Source: Paracoccaceae bacterium (GTDB lineage Bacteria > Pseudomonadota > Alphaproteobacteria > Rhodobacterales > Rhodobacteraceae). Taken from it: DNA of 64,000 bases. Shown one piece after another: positions 43,743-51,420 of this stretch. Each line of letters starts with the position of its first letter. Positions within the stretch are counted from its first letter, which is position 1. The notes beneath the pieces were generated by a model. That model was not told where the DNA came from. It saw only the letters and a list, made by a program, of their open reading frames with translations, and did not search any database. The DNA lies in assembly GCA_014654775.1 (NCBI GenBank), contig JACVZW010000009.1, positions 1 to 64,000 of the forward strand, given 5' to 3'. The position numbers were made by a program, and so were the translations under genes.

Positions 43743-43759
43743 TGCAAGTGGTGGGCCAC
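43743..43759 (-). promoter_or_regulatory. Weaker sigma-54 promoter candidate for the chemotaxis operon
   Basis: Minus strand: GTGGCCCACCACTTGCA, with GG and GC at correct spacing and an intact TTGCA but three or four mismatches in the -24 part. It lies about 110 bases before the cheA4 start. Confidence 0.45.
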
Positions 43760-43788
43760 GTCCGTGCCATGGCTGAGGCAGGGCCGGA

Positions 43789-44094
43789 TCAGGCTGCTTC
43801 GGAGTTGCGGTCGAAGTTGAAGATGCAGACCCCGTCAAATCCGGTGGATTTGAACAGGAAGGTCTTTTTCATCGTGTCGAGGAACCCGCCATGGTTCTTT
43901 TCGAAGTTCTTCAGCTCGCTCACCGCGGGAAAGAAGACGTTGATGGACACGTCACCTTCCTTTGAAATCAGGACGTTGAGCCCTGTGAGGTTGCAGCTTG
44001 GGATAGCGTTTCCCAAAGCCTCGATCACGAAGGGCGCAGCGATCTGCGCGGCGTCAAGGCTGGGAAATTTGAGATGATAAGTCTTTGATAGCAT
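43789..44094 (-). CDS. Small conserved-looking protein of unknown function before the chemotaxis operon
   Basis: About 101 residues: MLSKTYHLKFPSLDAAQIAA at the start, ISKEGDVSINVFFPAVSELK in the middle and FKSTGFDGVCIFNFDRNSEA at the end, a mixed alpha/beta pattern. It uses less extreme codons than its neighbours. No family recognised. A TAAA-N15-GCCGTTTT promoter lies about 280 bases upstream, which would give a long leader containing the inverted repeat at 44181. The frame is open further upstream, so the start is a choice based on GGGGCAGAGTCC before the ATG. Confidence 0.65.
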   Translation of the reverse strand: MLSKTYHLKFPSLDAAQIAAPFVIEALGNAIPSCNLTGLNVLISKEGDVSINVFFPAVSELKNFEKNHGGFLDTMKKTFLFKSTGFDGVCIFNFDRNSEAA

Positions 44095-44180
44095 GGACTC
44101 TGCCCCGGGTTGGTCGGTCTTGCGGAGTCTGGAACGACCCTTCGGCGCAGAATGTGATACATACTTTCGGATGGGATCGG

Positions 44181-44208
44181 GTTTTCCACGCTTTTCCCGG
44201 TGGAAAAC
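44181..44208. repeat. Perfect 9-bp inverted repeat in the fleT/orf101 intergenic region
   Basis: GTTTTCCAC at 44181-44189 and GTGGAAAAC at 44200-44208 with a 10-base spacer. A third half-site-like ATGGAAAAC follows at 44215. It lies about 230 bases upstream of the fleT sigma-54 promoter, a distance compatible with an enhancer-type activator site, and within the leader of the divergent gene. It could also be a hairpin in that leader. Confidence 0.6.
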
Positions 44209-44372
44209 TGCGTCATGGAAAACGGCTTGGGGCGGAAAAGCACCCGCCCGGATGGACCCCGCCCATACGGATGGGTCCGACCCCGGCGATGGTCGTGTCG
44301 GGATTCCGAAACCTCGGCGCGCGGGGTGCGAGAGGGTGTCGGAAGCGCCCATGAAGCCGGGGCATGTCAGGG

Positions 44373-44399
44373 AAAACGGCGGGGGCTGAAGGCGTTTTA
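44373..44399 (-). promoter_or_regulatory. Sigma-28 (FliA) promoter candidate for the 101-residue ORF
   Basis: Minus strand: TAAA (44399-44396), 15-base spacer, GCCGTTTT (44380-44373). It lies in the 402-base gene-free stretch 44095-44496, which otherwise holds the inverted repeat at 44181 and the fleT promoter. Confidence 0.65.
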
Positions 44400-44437
44400 G
44401 CGGGGGCTGGCGAAGATTTTTCGTCAGCGCGCGGCGG

Positions 44438-44454
44438 CTGGCACGGTTCCTGCC
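44438..44454 (+). promoter_or_regulatory. Sigma-54 promoter for fleT-fliEFGHIJ
   Basis: CTGGCACGGTTCCTGCC matches the -24 block perfectly, has the -12 GC at correct spacing and is 42 bases before the fleT ATG. Confidence 0.85.
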
Positions 44455-44496
44455 TCTTCCCTTCCAGACTGCGTTTCCATCACCCGGAGCAAGACC

Positions 44497-45633
44497 ATGG
44501 CCCTGATCCACATCCTTGACGACGCTTTCGAAGCCGGTGCCGCCGTGGCGCAGCTTCTGTCCCGCCGCCGGATCGCGGCGGAGCGAGGCGCCAAGCCCGT
44601 GGCGGGGACGCAGGTCCTGGTGGCCTCGGCGGCGGCGGAGGCAGGTCTGGGTGGCGCGCGTGGTCTGACGGACCTTGCCCGGGCGGCGGGTGCGAAGTCG
44701 ATCATCGTGGTGTCGGAAGGGGCGGCGTCCTTTGCAGTGGCGGAAGAGATGGGCGGGCGCGTGCTGCGCGTTGCCCTGCCCCGCAGCGGCCAGCCCGCGC
44801 TGCGCGATGCCGGGCTGATGACGCTGGTCGACATGATCGGCGGGCAGGTGCAGGGGATGGTGGCTGCCGATCCGGCGACGGGAGAGTTGATCGATCTGGC
44901 GAACCGGGTGGCGCGCACGGATGTGACGGTCTTCATCAACGGGCCGACGGGATCGGGCAAGGAAGTGCTGGCGCGCACCGTGCATGCCGCAAGCCGCCGG
45001 GCGGGGGCACCCTTCGTGGCGATCAACTGCGCGGCGATCCCCGAGAACATGCTGGAAGCCATCCTTTTCGGCCATGAGAAGGGCGCCTTCACTGGCGCGT
45101 CGAATGCCAACAAGGGCATCATCCGGGCGGCCGAAGGTGGCACGCTGATGCTGGACGAGATTTCGGAAATGCCGATGGGCCTGCAGTCGAAGCTCTTGCG
45201 GGTGCTGCAGGAGCGGGCGCTGACGCCGATCGGGGCGCAGGCCGAAGTGGCCGTGGATATCCGCGTGATCGCCACGTCGAACCGCGACATGGAAGAGGAA
45301 GTGCGCGAGCGCCGCTTCCGCGAAGACCTGTTCTATCGCCTGAACGTCTTCCCGTTGGCCACCCGCGCGCTGTGCGAGCGGCCGGAGGACATTCCGGTTC
45401 TGGCCTGCGCGATGGTGCGGCGTCATGCGCCGGAAGGCCAGCCCCTGCCGATGCTGACGCCCGAGGCGCTGGCCGCGCTGGCCGCGCATGACTGGCCGGG
45501 CAATGTGCGCGAGCTGGAGAATGTCATCCAGCGTGCGCTGGTGATGCAGGAGGGCGGCAAGATCACGCCGTCCGACCTGCTGATCCGGGCGGCGACGCCC
45601 ACGGTGACGCGGTTGATGGCGCGCGCGGTCTGA
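44497..45633 (+). CDS. fleT: Sigma-54-dependent flagellar activator FleT, lacking a DNA-binding domain
   Basis: 378 residues. A short N-terminal region (1-120) matches no standard receiver. The AAA+ domain has Walker A GPTGSGKE (149-156), the sigma-54-contacting loop EKGAFTGASN, Walker B GGTLMLDEIS and the arginine-finger region FREDLFYRLNVFPL. The protein ends with DLLIRAATPTVTRLMARAV, where a Fis-type helix-turn-helix would normally begin, so DNA binding must come from a partner. In R. sphaeroides FleT works with FleQ in this way and is encoded immediately before fliE, as here. fleQ is not in the window. Confidence 0.85.
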   Translation: MALIHILDDAFEAGAAVAQLLSRRRIAAERGAKPVAGTQVLVASAAAEAGLGGARGLTDLARAAGAKSIIVVSEGAASFAVAEEMGGRVLRVALPRSGQPALRDAGLMTLVDMIGGQVQGMVAADPATGELIDLANRVARTDVTVFINGPTGSGKEVLARTVHAASRRAGAPFVAINCAAIPENMLEAILFGHEKGAFTGASNANKGIIRAAEGGTLMLDEISEMPMGLQSKLLRVLQERALTPIGAQAEVAVDIRVIATSNRDMEEEVRERRFREDLFYRLNVFPLATRALCERPEDIPVLACAMVRRHAPEGQPLPMLTPEALAALAAHDWPGNVRELENVIQRALVMQEGGKITPSDLLIRAATPTVTRLMARAV

Positions 45634-45643
45634 GGCAGACGCG

Positions 45644-46042
45644 ATGAGCATCGGATCGGTGAACGGGTTTTCGCCCTTCGCTGCCGGATTGATCCGGCCG
45701 GAGGGGCCGCAGGTCGGCCAGCAGGCGGGCCTTCAGACGGGCCAGCAGTTGGGTCAGCAGACCGGGGGCATCCAGACGCCCTTCGCGCCACAGGTCATGC
45801 CGGGGATCGGTGAGGCCAAGGGGCCGGGGTTCGGCGAGCGTGTCGCGGGCGCGGTGGACAACCTTGCCCAAGCGCAGAACACGGCGTCGCAGCGGGCGCG
45901 GGATTTCGAGATGGGTCTGGAGACGGACCTCGCCTCGGTGATGATCGATCAACAGATCTCGTCCCTCGGTTTCCAGTTCGCGCTGAACGTGCGGAACAAG
46001 GCGCTGGGCGCCTACCGCGACATCATCAACATGCCGGTCTGA
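45644..46042 (+). CDS. fliE: Flagellar hook-basal body protein FliE
   Basis: 132 residues. The C-terminal two-thirds is FliE (FGERVAGAVDNLAQAQNTAS, then a helical end QFALNVRNKALGAYRDIINM that closes with MPV). The N-terminal 45 residues are an unusual Gln/Gly-rich extension with GQQ repeats (GLQTGQQLGQQTGG). FliE links the MS ring to the rod. Second gene of the fleT operon, 10 bases after fleT. Confidence 0.93.
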   Translation: MSIGSVNGFSPFAAGLIRPEGPQVGQQAGLQTGQQLGQQTGGIQTPFAPQVMPGIGEAKGPGFGERVAGAVDNLAQAQNTASQRARDFEMGLETDLASVMIDQQISSLGFQFALNVRNKALGAYRDIINMPV

Positions 46043-46065
46043 GACAGCGAGAGGATTGACGCAAG

Positions 46066-47775
46066 ATGGCGATGACCCCCATTCCGGTCGGCAGCGGCAA
46101 CCCCATGGTGGCGCAGGTGAAGGGCGCGGTGAGCAATGTGATGCGCATGGGCAACCAGCCCGCGCTGCGCCGCGCCATGCCCGCGATCCTGATCCTGTCG
46201 GTGGCGGTGCTGGCGGTGGGCGGTTGGCTGATCCTGCGGGAACCGGCGCGGATGGTGCTGTTTCCGGGGATGGCCGAGGCGGACAAGGCGCAGGTGATCG
46301 AAGCGCTGAACGCGGCGGGGATCAATGCGGCGGTCGACAGCCTGACGGGCGAGATCGAAGTGGCGACGGCGGAATATCACCGCGCACGGATGCAGCTGGC
46401 CGCGCAGGGTCTGCCGACGTCGATGCCCGATGCGAACGCCGTGCTGACCGATCTGCCGATGGGGGCGAGCCGGTCGGTCGAAGGGGCGCGGCTGCGGCAG
46501 GCGCAGGAATTGGAACTGGCGCGGTCGATCACCGAAATCTCGGCCGTGTCGCAGGCGCGGGTGCATCTGGCGCTGCCGGAAAAGTCGGCCTTTCTGCGCG
46601 ACACGCAGCCGCCGCGGGCGTCGGTCTTTTTGCAGCTTGCGCCGGGGCGGATGCTGGAAGCCTCGCAGGTGGAGGCGATCGTGAACCTTGTGTCCACTTC
46701 GGTGCCCGGGATGGCGCGGGGCGATGTGACGGTGGTGGATCAGATGGGGCGGCTGTTGTCGCGCGGGTCGGATGATCCGGCGGCGGTGGTGTCGGACCGC
46801 CAGTTGCAGCATCGACTGGAGGTGGAGCAATTGTACCGCGAGCGGATCGAGGCGCTGCTGACGCCGATCGCGGGACCGGGCAACCTGTCGGTGCAGGTGA
46901 CGGTGGACATGGATTTCACCCAAAGTCAGATCACCGAGGAACGAGTGGACCCAGAGGCGACTGCGCTGCGGTCAGAGCAATCTGAACTGGTGGAATCGAG
47001 CGAACCGCCCGCGCGGGGCGTGCCCGGCGCGGTGGCGAACCAGCCCCCGAACCAAGCCGAGTTGCAGGAGGCAGGGCAAGTGCCCGCACAGGGCGGGTTG
47101 CAGCCCTTGGCCGGGGTGATCACCAACCGGTCGACGGGGACGACGAAGAATTACGAGGTGAGCCGCACGGTGGAGACCACGCAGCCCGCCAGCGCCCGTG
47201 TCATGAAGATCAGCGCGGCGATCCTACTGCGCGCCACGCCGCAGGCCCCGGCGGAAGAGGGGGCAGAGCCGCCCCCGCTGCTGCCCGAGGCGCTTAAGGC
47301 CGATCTGGAGCGGCTGGCGCAGACGGCCATCGGCTTTGACGCGGAGCGCGGCGACACCATCACCATCGCGGCGCAGCCCTTCATGGACGAGATGGTGATG
47401 GAGGTGCCGACCGATCTGTCTTGGGTGCCCGAAGTGCTGCGGCAGGTGGGGATGATCGCGCTGGTGGCCATCGTGGCGCTGGGGATCATCCGCCCGCTGC
47501 TGACGCGGGTGGTGCTGCCGGGCGCGGCGGCGGCCGGTTCCCTGCAGATGGGCGGCGTGGCCGGGGTCGAAGTGGCGGCAGGCGACAGTCTGGACGATGT
47601 GCAGGCCCGGCTAGAGGCGCGGCGGTCAAAGCTGACCAATGCCGCCTTGGGCGCGAATGTCAGCCGCGAGGAAAAATTCGCCGTGCTGCGCCAGATCGTT
47701 TCGGAAGACCCGGCGCGCATCGCCTCGGTCTTGCAGAAGATGATGAAGGACGATCCGTCCGCCCCGAAAGCCTGA
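46066..47775 (+). CDS. fliF: Flagellar MS-ring protein FliF
   Basis: 569 residues. The first membrane helix is at about 43-62. The RBM domains follow with YVxMPxx-type phrases (NAAGINAAVDSLTGEIEVAT, AQARVHLALPEKSAFLRDTQ). A Pro/Glu-rich linker with TTKNYEVSRTVE precedes the second helix (about 462-485), and a cytoplasmic tail (about 500-569) ends in the FliG-binding segment IVSEDPARIASVLQKMMKDD. It forms the ring in the inner membrane on which the motor is built. AGAGGA precedes the ATG. Confidence 0.96.
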   Translation: MAMTPIPVGSGNPMVAQVKGAVSNVMRMGNQPALRRAMPAILILSVAVLAVGGWLILREPARMVLFPGMAEADKAQVIEALNAAGINAAVDSLTGEIEVATAEYHRARMQLAAQGLPTSMPDANAVLTDLPMGASRSVEGARLRQAQELELARSITEISAVSQARVHLALPEKSAFLRDTQPPRASVFLQLAPGRMLEASQVEAIVNLVSTSVPGMARGDVTVVDQMGRLLSRGSDDPAAVVSDRQLQHRLEVEQLYRERIEALLTPIAGPGNLSVQVTVDMDFTQSQITEERVDPEATALRSEQSELVESSEPPARGVPGAVANQPPNQAELQEAGQVPAQGGLQPLAGVITNRSTGTTKNYEVSRTVETTQPASARVMKISAAILLRATPQAPAEEGAEPPPLLPEALKADLERLAQTAIGFDAERGDTITIAAQPFMDEMVMEVPTDLSWVPEVLRQVGMIALVAIVALGIIRPLLTRVVLPGAAAAGSLQMGGVAGVEVAAGDSLDDVQARLEARRSKLTNAALGANVSREEKFAVLRQIVSEDPARIASVLQKMMKDDPSAPKA

Positions 47776-47791
47776 GGAGAGGAGACGCGCC

Positions 47792-48844
47792 ATGCCCGCC
47801 CCCCGCCCCGTATCCGGCCCCGCCCCGTCGGGCAACACCGTCCCTCTGGAACGGTTGACGCCTCTGCAGCGCGCGGCGGTGCTGATGATGCTGTTCGGTG
47901 AGCGGGCGGCGGCGGCTGTGCTGCGCAACCTAAGCCCGGCAGAGGTGCAGAATCTGGGCGCGGCGATGTATTCGGTCAGCGATGTGGACCAGCTGACGCT
48001 GGAGCATGTGGTCGAGGAATTCCTGATCGGGCTGAACCGCGAGACGGGCCTGAACCACGGCGCGCCGGTCTATATCCGGTCTGTGATGACCGAAGCACTG
48101 GGCGAGGACAAGGCGCAGTCGATCATCAGCCGGATCAACCCGTCTTCGGCGGAACGGCCGATCGAAATCCTTGATTGGATGGATGCACGATCCATCGCCG
48201 AGCTGATCATCGACGAACATCCGCAGATCATTGCGCTGGTGATCGCCTGCCTCGACTACAGCCTTGCGGCCGATGTGCTGATGCTGCTGCCGGAAGAGGT
48301 GCAGCCCGACATCATCCGCCGTATCGCCGACCTGACGTCGATCCAGCCCGAGGCGCTGCGCGATCTGGAGCAGGTGATGCAGCGGAAGTTCAAGGCCTCG
48401 TCCACCTCGCGGGCAAGCCAGATCGGCGGCGTGAAGGCAGCGGCGCGGATCATGAACTTCACGCGGACGGCGATGGAACAGCGCATCCTGCGCGAGGTGA
48501 AGAAGGAGGATCGCGATCTGATGCAAGCCATCATGGACAACATGTTCGTCTTCGACAATCTGGAGCAGTCCGACGAGCGGTCACTGCAGACCCTGCTGCG
48601 CAGCGTGGACAACGAGCAGCTTGTGCTGGCGCTGAAGGGTGCGGGCGAGACGCTGCGCGACAAGCTTCTGGGCTGCATGTCGACCCGCGCGGCGGCGAAC
48701 CTGCGCGACGAGATGGAGGCGCTGGGCCCGGTGCGCCTGACGGATGTGCAGGAGGCGCAAAAGGCGATCGTTGCCACGGCGCGCAAGCTGTCGGACGAGG
48801 GGGCCATCGTGCTTGCCGGTCGCGGCGGCGAGCAGATGGTCTAA
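47792..48844 (+). CDS. fliG: Flagellar motor switch protein FliG
   Basis: 350 residues, full length. The N domain binds FliF (LTPLQRAAVLMMLFGERAAA), the middle domain has the EHPQ motif in IIDEHPQIIALVIACLDYSL, and the C-terminal torque domain contains FDNLEQSDERSLQTLLRSVD with the charged residues that meet the stator. AGGAGA precedes the ATG. Fourth gene of the fleT operon. Confidence 0.96.
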   Translation: MPAPRPVSGPAPSGNTVPLERLTPLQRAAVLMMLFGERAAAAVLRNLSPAEVQNLGAAMYSVSDVDQLTLEHVVEEFLIGLNRETGLNHGAPVYIRSVMTEALGEDKAQSIISRINPSSAERPIEILDWMDARSIAELIIDEHPQIIALVIACLDYSLAADVLMLLPEEVQPDIIRRIADLTSIQPEALRDLEQVMQRKFKASSTSRASQIGGVKAAARIMNFTRTAMEQRILREVKKEDRDLMQAIMDNMFVFDNLEQSDERSLQTLLRSVDNEQLVLALKGAGETLRDKLLGCMSTRAAANLRDEMEALGPVRLTDVQEAQKAIVATARKLSDEGAIVLAGRGGEQMV

Positions 48845-48847
48845 GCC

Positions 48848-49627
48848 ATGACCGATGGGGAACCCCCGCGCATGGGACATGCCGAGGTGATGGCGCTGAT
48901 CCGCGCCTCGGCGCAGAAGGGATTTGCCGCCAAGGCTTCGGTGGTGGAGGGCGATGGAGTCTTTCGCCCGGCGCGGCTGGATGCTGTGCGGCGGATCGAC
49001 CCGGACGCGACTGCGATGGTCGAGGCCGTGGTGGCGACTGAGGGCGGCGGGATCACAGTCGCGGCGGGCGAGGTGATGGGGCCTGCGCGGGCTGCGGCGG
49101 CGCAGGTGTCGATGGAGGAGATGGCGCAGCGGTTGGCCGAGGCGCGCGCCGAGGGCTATGCCCAAGGCCGAGCGGATGGGGCCGAGGCGGGCCATGCGGC
49201 GGGGCATGCCGAGGGCGTTGTCGCCGGGCGGGCCGAGGCGGAGGCCGCTTTGGGACCGGCGCGCGACGCGTTTCTGGCCGCCATGGCGCGGCTGGAAGAG
49301 GGCGCGGGGCTGGCCGACGGCTTGGCGGGGGTTCTGGCCGAGGCGGTAAGGAAACTGGCCGCCGAACGCGCAGGGCAGATGATCGAAGCGTTGCCGCAAG
49401 CCTTTGCGGCGCGGGTGGAGGCGATGGCCGACCGCGTGGCGCAGGGCGTGCGCGCGGTTTCCGTGCGGTTGAACCCCGAGGATCTAGAGGCGATCCGCCC
49501 GCATCTGGCGGGCTGCGAGGTGCTGGAAGGCGCGGCCCTGACGGCCGATGCGCGGCTGGCGCGGGGTGATGTGGAGGTGCGGGCGGAAGGCATCCGTCTG
49601 GCCGATCTGCTGGAGGTACGGGGATGA
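48848..49627 (+). CDS. fliH: Flagellar export ATPase regulator FliH
   Basis: 259 residues. The N-terminal half is variable; the middle (about 95-140) is a Gly/Ala-rich helix with GxxxG-like spacing typical of FliH (AEGYAQGRADGAEAGHAAGH). The C-terminal domain (about 150-259) has the FliI-binding and V/F-ATPase E-subunit-like pattern (VRAVSVRLNPEDLEAIRPHL). It follows fliG by 3 bases and overlaps fliI by 4 bases (ATGA). Confidence 0.88.
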   Translation: MTDGEPPRMGHAEVMALIRASAQKGFAAKASVVEGDGVFRPARLDAVRRIDPDATAMVEAVVATEGGGITVAAGEVMGPARAAAAQVSMEEMAQRLAEARAEGYAQGRADGAEAGHAAGHAEGVVAGRAEAEAALGPARDAFLAAMARLEEGAGLADGLAGVLAEAVRKLAAERAGQMIEALPQAFAARVEAMADRVAQGVRAVSVRLNPEDLEAIRPHLAGCEVLEGAALTADARLARGDVEVRAEGIRLADLLEVRG

Positions 49628-50958
49628 GTCTGCTGGAACGGATCGGGGCCGAAGTGAGACGTCAGACGGTGACGCTTGCGCCACGGGTCGAGGGGCGGGT
49701 GCTGCGCTATGACGGGCTGATCCTTGAGGCGACGGGATTTCCGGCTAGCCCCGGCAGCCTGTGCGAGATTGCGACGGAGACCGGCACTCCGGTGCAGGGC
49801 GAGGTGATCGGCTTTGCCCGCGGGCATGTGCTGATGTTCCTGAATCAGCCCGGAGCCGCGATCATGGCGGGCGCGCGGGTGAAGGTGATCGACGGCGGCC
49901 AGATGGCCGAGGTGGGCGAGGCGCTGTTGGGCCGGGTGGTGGATGCCGAGGGGCACCCGCTGGACGGGCTGCCAAGCCCGCGCTGCGAGGCGGTCTGGCC
50001 GTTGGCGGGGCGGTTGATGAACCCCTTGGCGCGGACGGGGGTGGACCGCCCGCTGGACGTGGGCGTGCGCATTCTGAACGCCGCGCTGACCGTGGGGCGG
50101 GGGCAGCGTCTGGGCATCATCGCGGGATCGGGCGTCGGGAAATCGGTGCTGATGGAGATGATGGCCCGCTATACCGAGGCCGATGTCATCGTGGTCGGCC
50201 TGATCGGCGAGCGGGCGCGCGAGGTGGGGGCCTTCGTGCGGTCGGTGATGCAGGGCGAGGCGGCAAAGCGCATCTGCATGGTGGCCGTGCCGGCCGACCG
50301 TTCCCCCTTGCTGCGTCTGCGCGCGGCGCGGCGGGCGACGGCGATTGCCGAACATTTCCGGGCGCAGGGCAAGCAGGTGCTGCTGATCATCGACAGCCTG
50401 ACGCGCGTGGCCCATGCCCAGCGCGAGATCGGGCTGGCCTTGGGTGAGCAGCCGACGGCGAAGGGCTATCCGCCCTCTGTCGTGTCGCTGATCCCCGGGC
50501 TGATCGAACGGACGGGGCCTGGGCTGCCGGGCGAAGGGGCGATCACGGCGATCTACACGGTGCTGGCCGATGGCGACGACACGACCAATGACCCTGTCGT
50601 GGACACGGCGCGCGCGATTCTGGATGGGCATATCGTGCTGTCGCGGCGGCAGACGCAGATGGGCATTTATCCGGCGGTGGACCTGCCGCAATCGGCAAGC
50701 CGCGTGATGATGGACATCACCGATGCCGCGCATCAGGCGGCGGCGCAAAAGCTGCGCCGGATGATCACGCTGTATATGGACAACAGGGACCTGATGCTGA
50801 TGGGCGGCTATGTGCCGGGGCAGGACCCCGATCTGGACGAAGCAATCCGGCTGTGGCCGCGCATCCTCGACCTGATCCGGCAGGGTCCGCATGAACCTTC
50901 GGATTTCGCCGCAAGCCGTGAGGCCTTGATCGCGCTGGCCGGGACAGGTGTGGCATGA
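49624..50958 (+). CDS. fliI: Flagellum-specific export ATPase FliI
   Basis: 444 residues of the F1-beta-like family. The P-loop GIIAGSGVGKSVLMEMM is near residue 165, the Walker B region VLLIIDSLTRVAHAQREIGL near 255, and the type III ATPase phrase GYPPSVVSLIPGLIERTG near 280. A C-terminal helical part follows. It powers substrate unfolding and export with FliH and FliJ, encoded on either side. ATGA overlaps join fliH-fliI-fliJ. Confidence 0.97.
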   Translation: MSLLERIGAEVRRQTVTLAPRVEGRVLRYDGLILEATGFPASPGSLCEIATETGTPVQGEVIGFARGHVLMFLNQPGAAIMAGARVKVIDGGQMAEVGEALLGRVVDAEGHPLDGLPSPRCEAVWPLAGRLMNPLARTGVDRPLDVGVRILNAALTVGRGQRLGIIAGSGVGKSVLMEMMARYTEADVIVVGLIGERAREVGAFVRSVMQGEAAKRICMVAVPADRSPLLRLRAARRATAIAEHFRAQGKQVLLIIDSLTRVAHAQREIGLALGEQPTAKGYPPSVVSLIPGLIERTGPGLPGEGAITAIYTVLADGDDTTNDPVVDTARAILDGHIVLSRRQTQMGIYPAVDLPQSASRVMMDITDAAHQAAAQKLRRMITLYMDNRDLMLMGGYVPGQDPDLDEAIRLWPRILDLIRQGPHEPSDFAASREALIALAGTGVA

Positions 50959-51362
50959 GCGGGAAGAGCAAGGTGCTGGGTCTGATGGCGTTGCAGGAAA
51001 AGGCGCGGATCGCCGGGACAATGGCCGACCTGCGCGCAGCGGCGCATCAGAAGGACGAGGCGGAGCGCATGGTCGCCCGCCTGAAGGAAGCCCTCGCGCG
51101 GCAGAGCAAGGGCGAGGGCGTCCGGCTTGCGGCCGAGGTGATGGCCGAACGGGCCATGACCGCGCAGATCCTGACCGAAGCGGAGCGGCACCGCCTGAAG
51201 CAAGAGGCCTTTGCTGCGAAGATGGCGGAGGAGCAGGCGAAGCTGGCACGGCAGGAACATCGCCACCAGACGCTGACCGACAAGGCCAAGGCGGCGCGGC
51301 GCGGCGAGGCTGAGGAGAAGCTGGCCCTGCGCGAGGCGGCCCAGCCGCCGCGTCGTCGTTGA
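50955..51362 (+). CDS. fliJ: Flagellar export protein FliJ
   Basis: 135 residues, almost wholly coiled coil with alternating charged and Ala residues (AHQKDEAERMVARLKEALAR, AKMAEEQAKLARQEHRHQTL), the size and position of FliJ. Its ATG overlaps the fliI stop. FliJ inserts into the FliI hexamer and contacts FlhA. Last gene of the fleT operon; the next sigma-54 promoter begins two bases after its stop. Confidence 0.88.
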   Translation: MSGKSKVLGLMALQEKARIAGTMADLRAAAHQKDEAERMVARLKEALARQSKGEGVRLAAEVMAERAMTAQILTEAERHRLKQEAFAAKMAEEQAKLARQEHRHQTLTDKAKAARRGEAEEKLALREAAQPPRRR

Positions 51363-51364
51363 GG

Positions 51365-51381
51365 TTGGCATTGCTTTTGCA
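51365..51381 (+). promoter_or_regulatory. Sigma-54 promoter for fliKLMN
   Basis: TTGGCATTGCTTTTGCA, with GG and GC correctly spaced and TTGCA intact. It lies 39 bases before the fliK ATG. Confidence 0.88.
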
Positions 51382-51420
51382 AGCGGGGCGCAAAAGGCCC
51401 CTTTCAGGATCGAGAGCGCG

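Noticed and set aside
44093..44389. 98-codon plus-strand open frame upstream of fleT
   Set aside because: No ribosome site, no recognisable features, and it would cover the inverted repeat and the sigma-28 site; it reads as intergenic DNA.
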